NCBI RefSeq assembly: GCF_036898095.1
Contig: NC_090761.1
Location: 41,945,671 to 42,009,670 of the forward strand
DNA from: Palaemon carinicauda
Taxonomy: Eukaryota; Arthropoda; Malacostraca; Decapoda; Palaemonidae
DNA: 64,000 nucleotides
Direction: 5' to 3'
The notes beneath the pieces are model-generated. The model did no database searches, was not told the DNA's origin, and saw only the letters and a program-made list of their open reading frames with translations. A program made the translations under genes and the position numbers. Of this stretch, positions 52,990 through 63,600 are shown in pieces. Within the stretch, counting starts at the first letter, position 1, and each line of letters starts with the position of its first letter.

Positions 52990-54771
52990 GAGGGACCATC
53001 TAGAAGGTGGTCTGAGGCATTGTGGTCATGGTCATGGCTGGGACTTGCGCAGGTCTTTGCAGTCTCCTTGCCCTCTTGTTCTTTGGTTGGGGGCCTCCTT
53101 CCAAAGATTTCCTCTTCGAGGACATACCCCATTTTTGGAGAAGGTTCCTGTTGTCCGTCACTGCCTTCACAATGACCTCTTGGACCAGATCCTGTGGAAA
53201 GAGGTCTTTACCCACATGTTCAAGGTAATCAACTTCCTTGGTTCATGCCGGATGGTCGCTGCTGCCAGGACAAACTCTCTGCAAGCTCTCCTCGCCCTGA
53301 GGAAAGCGTGATGAGAGAGAGAGGGTGCAAGTCTCTCCTTCGACTCCTGTTCCTTCTTCAGAAGATGGTCTGGCAACTTAGGAAGATTCTTGTTGAACTG
53401 CTGTCCTGTGATCTCAGGGTCTAGTTTGGAGACGGAGAAGGTTAGGTGGACATCCTTCCACTTTCCTTCACTGGTAGGCAGTGTGAGGGAGAATGTCTTG
53501 CATTCTTCCAAAGTCGGGCAAGGTTTTCCCTTGTAGGCAGCCTTGATGACAGAGTCGAATGCTTTCTCTGTAAAGGGAATGAGATTGAGGAAGGGGCAAG
53601 AAAGGTAGCGTGTTTCTTGCTCAGTGCTGAAACTTTAGAATTCGAATATTCGGCTCCCTTCAGGGTCTTCAGAAGGATGGCCTGCGCCTTATCATGTTCA
53701 AACACGATAACTTCCTTAGGGACAGTTTCTTCTCGGGTCGCACTTTCGTCCGGCAGTCTCACATAGCACTCAGGATAAGCAGGGAAGTTAGGCCAGAACT
53801 CGAGGTCTTCCATCGGCCTGGCTCCCAGCTTTTCGGAAACGAAGTTTCCCATCCATCATGGGCATGTGCTCCACATACCTCATGGGATTGGATTCGGAAC
53901 AAGGAGGCTCACATAGCACTCAGGATAAGCAGGGAAGTTAGGCCAGAACTCGAGGTCTTCCATCGGCCTGGCTCCCAGCTTTTCGGAAACGAACAGTTTC
54001 CCATCCATCATGGGCATGTGCTCCGCATACCTCCAGGGATTGGATTCGGAACAAGGAGGGAGATCGGACACTAAAAGGCTTCTTAGATGTGCCCCTGGTG
54101 GTTCCGTGACGGTCAATCTTCTCCTACATGTTTCTTTGCTGCTCCCTGAATGACTCCTACATGGCCTTCTGCTCCTGTTGGAACGACTCCATCATGAGTT
54201 TAAGAGACGACAGAAGCTTTTCACTCGCATTGGCCTGAGCCACAGGTTGTGGAGTTGGTGCAGAAAACGTTGATGGTAGTGACTGGTATGCAGCCACAGC
54301 AAACTGGGGGTCTTCTGCCGCCGTCGAGAGGGCTTCCTCTTCCTACACGAGGGGAAGATCCTCGTCCTCTTCAGGGATACCGTGCAGCAGGTCCTGTTCC
54401 GTGTCGGAGGACACTTTTGACATTCTCTCTTCTTGGATGTCCATGTCCTCTATGGTCCTATTGGTGTCCGAGTCAACCTTCAGCTGGATGAAGGGAGACT
54501 GGAGCTGTTCCTGGGACACCACCGCATTAGGAAGAGCCTTGGGGAACAATATACACCTCAAGGAGTCGTTGGGTAAGTATGGTCCCAGGAAGTTCTTCTG
54601 GAACCCCCTGACCCACTTGCGAAGGGTATCCCTTACCGTGTCCCTAGTCTCTAGGGTAACTAAGGGGGCTTCGCCGAAGCCATTACTTAGCAGGGTCGAG
54701 CAGATGTTGCAGCCTTTTGGGTCCCAATATTTCAGGACTCCTGTGATGAAGCAGCAGGGGGCAGGGGGCAT
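52990..54771 (-). pseudogene. DIRS ORF1, Gag-like (copy D5)
   Basis: The N-terminal frame 54771-54343 (142 codons) has DPKGCNICSTLL, then a tail rich in acid and hydroxyl residues. The middle frame 53852-53442 has LEFWPNFPAYPECYVRLPDE. The next frame 53511-53167 has SKLDPEITGQQFNKNLPKLP and HAFLRARRACREFVLAAATI. The C-terminal frame 53215-53000 has WGMSSKRKSLEGGPQPKNKR, a basic stretch that could be a nuclear signal. The type differs from D1 ORF1, in line with a separate lineage. Frame changes between pieces and a 150-bp duplication break it. Confidence 0.7.
53760..54059. repeat. Tandem duplication of about 150 bp in D5 ORF1
   Basis: Two units (53760-53907 and 53910-54059) share cacatagcactcaggataag and gctcccagcttttcggaaac. 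Unit 2 has an extra cag, and a few bases differ. Confidence 0.93.
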
Positions 54772-54954
54772 GAGGCCTACACATCATGTGGCCACAGAAG
54801 TCACTCCCCTTGTGGTTGCAGAACATCGCTCCACATTTCTCCCCAGGATCATCCTGTAAAGAAGGAGAAACTTTCCATGAGTTTAATGTCTTGTATCTTG
54901 GTGATATATAAAGGTTAAAGGGTTAAAGGTGACTGGTTTCAGTTCCGATTCCAT

Positions 54955-55145
54955 CAGAATAGATGCTCACCAGAACGTCAGCCGGGCAAGCCCAAACCCC
55001 CCCCCCCCCCCCCTGTGGTGCCCTACCACAGCAGTAGCCTCCCCAGTAAACAGCTTAAACTCACGGTCCTGGGCGGGGATCGATCTCTTGCCATGCGAAA
55101 TGCTAGGCAAACACGTTACCACTGTATATGGTAGCTTAGGATAGT
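54955..55145 (-). mobile_element. tRNA-derived SINE-like insertion
   Basis: Read on the minus strand from about 55145 it has an A-box-like 'acagtggtaacgtgtttgcc' and a B-box-like 'agagatcgatcccc' about 35 bp apart, then cgcccaggacc, as in the head of tRNA-derived SINEs. A 17-base C run on the plus strand (54997-55013) marks a slippery GC-rich tail. The tRNA fold is imperfect, and a functional tRNA is unlikely. It lies on the 5' side of ORF1 in D5. Confidence 0.55.
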
Positions 55146-56887
55146 AAGCTTGAAAAGAAATAAGAAAAGACACATATCCAAGTGAATTCTCTTCCCAGAC
55201 TATTGCTGAGACCTCCGTCCGTATTAATATTAAGTTTCCCTTATAGGGAAGGTTACAAGGGAGAGAAACTCTAGAAACTAGAGTTAGTGTTAGTAAGTGA
55301 TTTATACCAACATCATCCACCTGTAGTACTGTATTAATACAGATCGGGTATTGTAAATCCCCGATGATCAAGGAAACCATCTGGGTATTGAGGGATTACT
55401 CAACCTCAATAAAAGATTGTGGTCTCTACAATTGTCTGCAATAGGGAACACAGGATATGTTAGAAAACATGCATACTACTGTATGATTATATTCAGTAGT
55501 CTCCCGGCAGTCACTGCCGGCATTAGGCATTAGGTTAGTACCTGACAGTGCTAACCAAAAGAAAGAGAAAAAGATTAAAGAAGGAGGATTTCCCACTACT
55601 GTGAATGGACATAATAACGGGAAGTGTCAGAGGACTATATGTCAAATTACAATCTACTGCCTAGAGTGAAAGTTCCAATGGAAGGTCTGCATTCTACCCT
55701 GTCGCTGGCAGTAAAGCTAGTGGCTAAAGAATGCAAATGGTAACTCAAGAGAGCTGAGGACTTTCCAAGTATATCAGGTTTCATGCCGACACCCGTCAGA
55801 AGACGTCTCAGCCCTCCCTCATTCTTATCAACTTCCTATCAAGGAAGGGAAGTCAAGGGGAAGGCAGTAGCGAGACGAAGGATCTAACTGCCGCCGGCAG
55901 AACACCTGCAGGTAACGCAACTGTCCCGGCAAGCCGGGGTGATTGTCAGCATACCAGCAAAAGAATCTTGTGATGACACGCCGTCACAAGACGATAGAGG
56001 GGGAGGGGGCATGGGTCTTATAGTTCATTGTTTTAAGGTCTTATAGTTCATTGTTTTAAGAGGTGGCGGCAGGCTATGTCGCCTTCCTCAAAACAAAGAG
56101 CTGGGAAGTACGACTTCCTGTGCTAACGGCGCTGCCGTCGGCAAGACGAGGGCACCCTGAGTATGTCACTGTCTGTTTCAAACCCGGAGGCAGGAAGAAC
56201 ATCGTTCTACTCGACGGCAATGAGGATAGACAGTGACGGCCGCCTATGCCGGCGACACCACTCAGGGAGGGAAGAAGGGTTTAGCCCCTTCTCTCAGAGA
56301 GAGGATAATTATCGTAACTTATTTGGAAAATTCCATAGATTCAAGAGAATATATAAACTCATCAGAATCGAAAAGAAACGATAAAGACGGACGCTAAAAG
56401 GGAAATTACTTTACAAACATATATATATGAGCAGAGATAATTCTGCTCCGGTAGGAGCCACGCCAGCAAAGGTGATCGAGTACCACCAGGGCTCCGGCAC
56501 GGATACGTTAAGTAAAGTCACATAATAATTAAAAGTTAAAATTCATGCATGCATTATCACATCTTATATAAATTGCCTAAAGAGCTAATATATTAGCAAA
56601 AAAAAAAAACGGGAAAGGGTCGCCCTACCATCTAAATAATATACAATAATATGAGGAGCAACAGCAGTCATTAAATGGCTGCCTCCGGCATCGGCAATGC
56701 TCACCAAAACACACTTAAATTAATGAATTTAACCGTGAAAAGGGAGACCAAAATTATACCAAGTAAAGTATGAATAATCAACTTTCCAGATGATGAAGAT
56801 GCTGGTGATTGCATGATGATAAAATTCCAAAACTTATGAAAAACACCGGGCTAAGGGAGAGCACACACACTTAGCAAGGCTACAAGA
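55146..56887. other. D5 5' leader, no gene
   Basis: No protein-like frame was found. It contains a 22-bp tandem repeat (tcttatagttcattgtttta, 56014-56062) and GC-rich words such as tgccgtcggcaagacgaggg. The last 300 bp is similar to 900-1250 in D0. Confidence 0.6.
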
Positions 56888-57197
56888 ATAGGAATGGCGT
56901 CGCAGTAGTAGTAGGGAAGGGGATCCACTGGGTACTTAGAACAGCACCCTTCCTTTTTGCCACTCTTCCCCCTTACATCGAAGTGTTAAATCTATTCGGG
57001 GTGAAGATTGCCATGTGTCGTATCTAAAATACGTTCCCTGATATTATAAGATATCCTTTATTGGATACTCTTGCCAGGAGTTGGAATCCTGGAGACCTTT
57101 GGTTTTAATTCTATGGGAGTATCACTGTAGCAAATATCCCTTAGAAGGCTACCTTTAGGAACCCTTCCATCAGCACGACATGGCCTGAGCCCAAAAA
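56888..57197 (-). repeat. D5 right inverted terminal repeat (5' end of element)
   Basis: It is the inverted partner of 48376-48722 and is also similar to 1230-1555 (D0). It ends in gacatggcctgagcccaaaa near 57195. Confidence 0.92.
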
Positions 57198-57199
57198 GT

Positions 57200-57420
57200 T
57201 GGGAAATCTTTGACCTCGAGGATGACCCAGAGGGAGAAGAATTCCCTTTAAACATAATCCGTCACCTACGAACTGCTCCCACTGGAGGATGGTCACTCCC
57301 GACATTTATGGCAAGGAGACTCCTGAATGCACGAGTGTCGTCTGCATCCAGGACGAACAGAATGAGGATCTGTCACCTGCGCTCACATGAAGGTGCCACA
57401 AGGGTGCCCTTTGATGCCAG
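57200..57420 (-). pseudogene. DIRS ORF1 N-terminus, detached from the rest by D4/D5 (copy D3)
   Basis: On the minus strand TDPHSVRPGCRRHSC and SPCHKC align with TDPHTLCPQCRGQRC and LTCSEC of the D1 ORF1 start. The first cysteine has become arginine. The plus-strand text also lines up with D1 34560-34740 ('ctcccactggaggatggtca'). The continuation of this ORF lies left of D4, 15 kb away. Confidence 0.7.
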
Positions 57421-57479
57421 GACAAACCCGTATACAGTAATGTTGTCCTCAAAATCAATCACTTCAGAAAAGGAAAAAA

Positions 57480-57700
57480 GGTAGTTTATAACCAGTTCAA
57501 GTAAGGGTTAACCGAGCTAAGATCATAAGTGGGTATACAGACAGGCTGTGTGTGAGTGGGTTGATTGGTCTACCACCACTAACTAGCGAAGGAAGGTTGT
57601 TTACCTCATGTTAAAAGTTCAAAGCTCGTTTTCAAGCAAGCCGGAACAATATATCCATAGTAAAGAGCAAAAGGGTTTGTATGTTATGTCAGTCGAACAA
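57480..57700 (-). repeat. D3 right inverted terminal repeat (5' end of element)
   Basis: It is similar to the complement of 35620-35850: ttgattggtctaccaccact and gggtttgtatgttatgtcag, ending tcgaacaa near 57700. It is more diverged than the ITR pairs of D1 and D4. Confidence 0.75.
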
Positions 57701-57783
57701 ACGTAATTTGCTTTTTGTAGATTCTTCTGTATACTATTGATTACTGTAATGATTTAATTACTTATATGATTTTATTTTTGCAG

Positions 57784-57945
57784 CTGTATGCTATCTGGAG
57801 GGACTGATACCCAACAACCACAATATTTCTACCCTGTTCAGCAAACTATTGCCAGAGGTGCACTGCAAAGCCAATTACATTTATTCCTCTTCCCATAATC
57901 ACCTATACCTGTGTGATGTGCTGACGCATCTTTGCGCCTTTCAAT
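57784..57945 (+). CDS. Candidate internal exon of an unidentified host gene
   Basis: The acceptor tttatttttgcag ends at 57783 and a donor gtaaga begins at 57946, giving a 162-bp exon with the same phase (1) on both sides. The open frame reads VCYLEGLIPNNHNISTLFSK, then LLPEVHCKANYIYSSSHNHL and YLCDVLTHLCAFQ. The composition is that of a folded protein, with none of the bias of random AT-rich frames. I do not recognise the family. A second frame (TDTQQPQYFYPVQQ, stop at about 57896) is also open but shorter. If it is real, D3 and its nested load sit in the preceding intron, ending 84 bp before the acceptor. A downstream acceptor at 59605 with a compatible phase and an early stop (YSVFKGVSDN) is a weak candidate for a last exon. 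Confidence 0.5.
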
Positions 57946-59411
57946 GTAAGAGATTCAACTGTAATATATTAGGATGTATAAATGTATAGAAAATGTACAT
58001 TATTTAAAATATGTAGATAGATATGAAGGTAGCCATCAGTCTAAACATAAAATTTATGTAATATTTGTTCGTTTGCTGGTAAGTTCTTGTTTAAAGATAA
58101 AATTGTAATAATACAATGAAGCAGAAAGACAAAATTTTCTTGTCCTTTTCCCTGGAATGTTAAAATGTGAAACCTTTTCAATAGTACTGTTGAATGGATG
58201 ACTAAATACTTCTTGTGCAGTAATGTACATAAAACATTTCTTTTGATTAAATAAAGGTTCACTGGTTTATACTGAACACTACATATAATTTTATAATGAG
58301 AAGTGGTGAACTCAACTTAGCGTTGCTGGGATGTTTAAGAAAACGTAAGATTTATGTAAAACTTGGTAAGCACTTAAAGTTTATGAACTTTCTTAAACTC
58401 TATTAGAGTTTAGAGAAGGACTACACTGTACGGAGAACATAATTTTCAAGTCTTCATAAAAATTTAAAATTTACACATTCTGTAAAAATACAAATATTCT
58501 CAAATTTTTTAGACTTTTCTTTAACATTGTGCTTTACAAATTCTTCACAAAATTTATAAAAATTCTTATGAAACTTTCAAATATTTCACAAACTTTATGA
58601 TGCAGACCTTTCAGAACCTCTAACATTTTTATAAATTACAATACTACAAATCTATTTCAAAACATTTCGCTACACAGTAAGGTTTAAATAATTTAAAATT
58701 TCCAGGGACTTTATATTGTGTATCCTTTAACTTTTCAGAAACTTGAACCAATGTATTAATGTTGAGGCTAATTTTGTCTTGAAAATTTATAGATAAATCT
58801 GCAAGCAACACCAATTTTAAAATATGCTTGTGGTCATTTTCAAACTAAATACTTTCTACTATAACTAGGATCAAGTTTGTTCTTTGGAGGATATAATGTT
58901 GGATGAATGAGAACCCAGTCTATAAATAATAAAGCTTATGTATGCTTTACACTGACTGATATTAATCTGGGAAAGATATCCCCAACCACTCATTATTTTA
59001 ATACCCATTGTAATAAATTACAGTGACTACAAAGGTAAATGATAAACATTAGAGTACGGTAAGCTTGTGTACAAAGAATGTTAGTTATCGATTTCTTTTC
59101 ATATGATAAGTAGGAGACCAAGGTGCCACTTTTCAAGGATCTAACCATTAAAATTATAAAGTAAAATAGTTAGGATTCACACTGGTCAATATTGGTGCTA
59201 TCATAAGTACCTCAAAAATTAAAAATTAGACTTTTATTGCTTCTAATCTAGAATATAACTTTTATTTGATTAAGGCTTTTTAGTTGTTTGCAAGAAATGC
59301 TATATACCAAGATACATTTCAAAACAGTACTCAGTTCAAGTTTATACCTAATTTTTTAGCCATTTTTTCAAAAACTGCTAGGTGACTTTAAACAGGGTCC
59401 TTACAGTGCTC

Positions 59412-59413
<2 letters not shown>

Positions 59414-59494
<81 letters not shown>
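59414..59494. repeat. (GA)n microsatellite
   Basis: A pure dinucleotide run of about 81 bp. Confidence 0.97.
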
Positions 59495-59497
<3 letters not shown>

Positions 59498-60599
59498 CAA
59501 TGTTTTGTGCCAACTAGGGTTATTAAACTTCCAATTAGATGCCAGATATTTCATTATAATGCAGGTAGTGTATGTACATATGTAATCACATTGCTCATAT
59601 TTCAGACAGTGTTTTTAAAGGAGTTTCTGATAATTAAAGCACAGTGCTACTTGCTCACATTTATCTTTTGATTGGTGTCTGCTTTTAGAATGCATGAATG
59701 CTGAAAGTGTTTTACAGAGTTTATAAAGTTTTGTAATTTATCCATTTGAAGACTGTCTACTTTCATGAGTGATGAAGAAATATACATGTTCATTCATTTT
59801 CATTAAAGTGCTGGAAAAGCATAAAAGGGCTACAGAGTACCATAATGATAGTGATTATTTCTATGAAACACCCCTGGTGTTCATAATGCTTCAGTCTCAA
59901 AGCTGTTTTAAAAGTTGAGGTCTACCCTATAATTAGAAATTTAATGTTTCCTCTCCCTGTAAAATGCCTACACCTTTCTTAAGTATCTAGTCTATCTGGA
60001 TGTTGATGGCTACTTCAGGCATCTGTGTAATATAGTTCCTTTGATGATGTTCTCTGGTCACCTTTACCATTGTCAGATGATTTTACCTATCTTTACTATC
60101 CAAGATCCAGATTGTGTTCATCTTTGTGATATTACATTATTTGATGTTTTAATAGGGGATGTCTTCGTTTTAATTTGCTATGAATGCCAGTAAGAGTGCT
60201 TCAACTGATTTTCAGAAAGAGTGCCAGCTACAGAATTGTGCTTTGCTTTATTGTTTTGAATGTTGCTCAGCTCACTAACATTTCCTCTTTTTATGAGTTA
60301 TGTTCAGCTGATAGCAGACTAATTTAACTATTCAAAATGTAAAAGTAAATTAACATTTAGTTCAGGGGAACATCCAGAAGACTAAGTTAGTTGATTACCT
60401 TAGATGATGTTGAAATGCCACTCAAGCTATTTTGAGCGTTCTTGCATTAATAGTGAGCTTCATACCCCTTAACTACTTTTGCTTTGTTTTATCTTAGAAG
60501 GCCTATGAGTCATTCTGCAAGCTGTGTTTCTAGGCTAATATACCCTGTTTTGTACTTTAGGCTAACTCCTCAAGTTATGCCAAGCAGTTCCAGTTTGTC

Positions 60600-60740
60600 A
60601 TGCAGTAGGGTTCTCATGGTGCACAGCCCTGATGGAGTCAATCGCCATGCAGTAGGGTTCTCATGGTGCACAGCCCTGATGGAGTCAATCGCCATGCAGT
60701 AGGGTTCTCATGGTGCACAGCCCTGATGGAGTTAATCGCC
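60600..60740. repeat. 47-bp tandem repeat, three copies
   Basis: The unit starts atgcagtagggttctcatgg and continues tgcacagccctgatggagtc. Copies one and two are identical and copy three has a single change near its end (gagtt for gagtc), which points to recent expansion. Confidence 0.95.
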
Positions 60741-62372
60741 TCTACACGAGCCTTGACCTCTAAGAGTTACGAGCTACTTCAGGTTCTTATATTGCATAAA
60801 CCTTGCATTATTGTGGTCTGGTCTGCTCTATACAACCACTGGATTCTGAGATAGAATACAAGAATTTCTTCTGGATCCTTAAATCCCTCCATCTACTAAA
60901 GTAGGAACTCATAAGCAACCTTTTTTCATGTGGCATAACGTATTGATTCGGTAGAACAAGGTAACAGATTGTAAAGTTTTTTGTTGTAACTGAATGGTTG
61001 CATTTTGTTTAGGATGAAGTGAAGTTCATGCCAGAATAGGCTTTTCTACTAGTTCATTTCAAATTTTCCCTAATAGCATTAGCGTAGGTGCCAGGATCTC
61101 TACTGCTGAAGTAAGTCCCTTGCCTAGTGCAGGAGCAAGATTACTGATAAATGCAAATAGAGAAACCTTGTACTGTAGTTTCCTTTTTGAATTTTCTCCC
61201 GGCCAACATCCCAAAATCAATATTATAGAGGCATAACTTGAGTTAGATGAGATACCTATATCCATCGGAAACATTTTTCAAAAGATACAAAAATAAATTA
61301 GTCAACTTCTTTTTACTTCATTTTAATGGGAGAATGAATAAACTATGATCTCAAATAAGATGGAACATCCCTAAAAGCATTTTTTAAATTTTAGAACACT
61401 AATTAGTTCCTCAAATCTTAAACCAGTTAATTAATGCCATGGAAGTTTTTATTACAATATTTTAGAGTTGCTTGACATGATAATGATGTTTGATATAATT
61501 TGAAATATAGTATAATTGAAACACTCTTGTTTACATATTCCATGGTATGGGTTATTTTAACTTGTATAGAAGAAAAATTGGAAGGCATCAGGATCTTAAC
61601 CTTAATAAAGGTTACCCAAGTTGATAGGACACTAACTTTTTTGTCGTAATCTCAAAAACCTGCAGCTTTAGTGAACTGTGTGGTAAGAGTAGGATACTGC
61701 ACTGTCCAAGTATGTTCCTCAATGCCCAAGTGAACATTTTAGTTACTACCTAGGTATTTATGCATTAGTTCCAATAATTGATTAATTATTGATAAGTTAT
61801 AAAGCTGGTAGCCTCTAGAATCCAGAAATACTCTGGAGGTCTATTCTCAGGAACGCTCCTCATCCTTCTGTCTTTCAGTAACTGCTACTTCTCAAAAATA
61901 AAATTTTTAGTGTCTTCAAGGGAGTCTGAACTTTGTTTCTGCTTTAACAGTTGGTCTGGTTGAATGGCTAAAAACACATCTTATGATAATGGCCATGATC
62001 TGATAGGGGTATTGAAATCCTCTTGTCTTTTTATCCTTCCTTGTAGAGAATACATTTAATAAACCAAGTTTTGTAAAGAATTCAGTAAGGGCAATTTTTG
62101 GTTGTAGAGATTGTGGTAGAGGAGGTCTTGCATCCATCTCCAGAGTGTTTAAATCAATGTTAAATTTCCTAACAATTTAACAGTTCTCTAAAGTTTTTGA
62201 TGGAAAATTTTCAACAGTCTGGATAAACATGATTACTGGTTCCTATTATTCAGGCTACTATGAAACCACCTTGGTTTATAACCAGTTCGAAGATTCCTCG
62301 TGTACGGGTCCTCGTGTATTCATCAGTATGATAGCTCCCATCTCAAATGGCTGGAATTTCTTGGGATCAGGC

Positions 62373-62401
62373 TTTTTTTTTTTTTTTTTTTTTTTTTTTT
62401 T
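62373..62401. repeat. Poly(T) run
   Basis: A run of 29 T residues. It could be the poly(A) tail of a minus-strand retroposed insertion, but no body was recognised beside it. Confidence 0.95.
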
Positions 62402-62588
62402 GGTTAGGAACCAACTAGTAAGGCTATGCAGGTTACTGAGAAGGTACAGAGTCCTGGTCACTTTGGAAAAATTTCTTAAATCCTTATCAAAGGATTCTTT
62501 CTTTGGGCCTTTTCATGAGAAAAGAGAATTAATTTTCTTCTTCTTTTGTTGGAGAATTTCAAAAGATTGAAATCTTTGTGTCAGTTGA

Positions 62589-63600
62589 ATGAGAGGGATT
62601 TCAAATCAGCTTTGGTACAGGAGCCCCAGTCTGGGCTCTATTTGTTTTCAAGTGTATTTGTTACATTACACTGTAAATGCAAACCAACCTCATCTCATTG
62701 AATGGTCGTCTATCCCAATGAGTGTTCTTAGAAGTGGGACTTTTTTATATCTCTTTCCTTGGAACCCTCCTTGGAAGGGTGGGATGCAATCACAGTCGGA
62801 ACATTGTCGAAGGGGACATCGCATATTCTAGACACTTCAGGCTCAAAATCTCTATTTATGGTTAAGTGTGTGACAGTGTTTTCAGACAGCACAACACAAT
62901 TGGCATAGACTCAGAACCAAAAGGAACCAAGTCGGAATCCTTGTTCCCAATACAAGAAGTACTTTTATCTTGAACAAATTTAAGGGAATTATCTTTCTAC
63001 CTTAGCTTACTCCTGGAAAGAGGAATTACAGGTACTCCCAATGATTTCTCATCCTTTAGTATGTTGGGGATTTAGAATTGGTGAACATCTTTATGATTTC
63101 ACTCAAGTAGATGTTTTACCAGTTTCAGATCCCTTAACTTGGTAGTGGAAGATCCTGTCACAGGACTGGTCAAATCTAGTTCCTTATTTTTCCTTCCTTC
63201 TCCAATATTTGAGCAGTTAAGCAATTTTGGGGTATCTGCAAACAGCAGTATAACTAATGGGCCTTTTTTGTCTGAAGAGAGGGTGGTTTACAGTTTTATA
63301 GGCTTTTTTTTTACCGAGTGTCCATAGAGGTTGCCTTACAAATTCAATCTTTTCAAGTAACTGGTTTTGAGGTCAATTCACCCAAACACCTACTGTACTC
63401 ACTTCACCAAGCCACTTTAATTTTTTAAGACCTCTGGATTGTCTCTAAAGTTAGTCCATCAATAATATTCATCAAAGAAAGACTTGTGGATGGGTTATTT
63501 TGATTGGTGCAAATCAAGGAATGTTTTGGAAACAAGAATCAGGTTGGATAGTTTCTGGAATCTTTTATTTCCTTTTTTAAGAGGAAATTGTCTATTGAGG
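62589..63600 (+). mobile_element. Very decayed DIRS-type remnant on the plus strand (RNase H-connector-YR)
   Basis: Conceptual translation with many stops still lines up with D4 and D5 in order. SQDWSNLVPYFSF (about 63150) matches SLDWNRLNYIYLFPP. A stretch VYSFIGFFFTECP then RLPYKFNLFK (about 63285-63350) matches the APxWPxxxWFxxLLxxLxxxPxxLPxxxDLL connector. IHPNTY follows. KKDLWMGYFDWCKSRNV and RLDSFWNLLFPFLRG (63470-63590) resemble the YR core-binding domain (WRVFCGWCRGRGI and IAEFLVYL in D1). Each match alone is weak; the common order is the argument. No ITR was found. Confidence 0.45.

Larger units (their letters stand above)
48376..57197 (-). mobile_element. DIRS-type retrotransposon (copy D5), abutting D4 within D3
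   Basis: The left ITR (48376-48722) and right ITR (56888-57197) are inverted partners (ccttccctactactactgcg; aggatattatataatatcag). The ICR is at 48808-48870. Minus-strand order is ORF1 (54771-52990), RT/RNase H (52966-50796) with a tandem duplication, and YR (50532-49635). It is of the same lineage as D0 and DA. The 5' part (55146-56887) holds no gene. Confidence 0.9.
35620..57700 (-). mobile_element. DIRS-type retrotransposon (copy D3), split by nested D4 and D5
   Basis: The left end (about 35620) and right end (about 57700) are inverted partners in the same layout as D1: tttttcctaattatacaaac on the left, and gggtttgtatgttatgtcag followed by tcgaacaa on the right. Between them, after removing 42221-57197, the order on the minus strand is ORF1 start (57420-57200), ORF1 remainder (42220-38600), a deleted RT, RNase H (38455-37478), YR (37480-36580), ICR and ITR. 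The residual element is about 6.9 kb, including a further interspersed repeat at 39093. It is older than D4 and D5, which it contains. Confidence 0.8.
57946..62588. other. AT-rich host DNA, probably intron or 3' region
   Basis: An AATAAA signal lies near 58250. No further exon is convincing. It contains a (GA)n tract and a 47-bp tandem repeat, listed separately. The short open frames (60484-60854) run through the tandem repeat and are not evidence of a gene. Confidence 0.5.

Noticed and set aside
54955..55145. Functional tRNA gene
   Set aside because: Box-like motifs are present, but acceptor and anticodon stems do not pair well; a SINE head explains it better.
59382..59585. Open frame with a long RE repeat at the (GA)n tract
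   Set aside because: It is a translation of the microsatellite; the same applies to 38355-38585.
59606..59637. Last exon following 57784-57945 (YSVFKGVSDN then stop)
   Set aside because: Acceptor and phase are compatible, but ten codons are too few; a similar chance match exists at 61879.
62229..62570. 113-codon plus-strand open frame
   Set aside because: It reads through the poly(T) run as phenylalanine and has no supporting domain.
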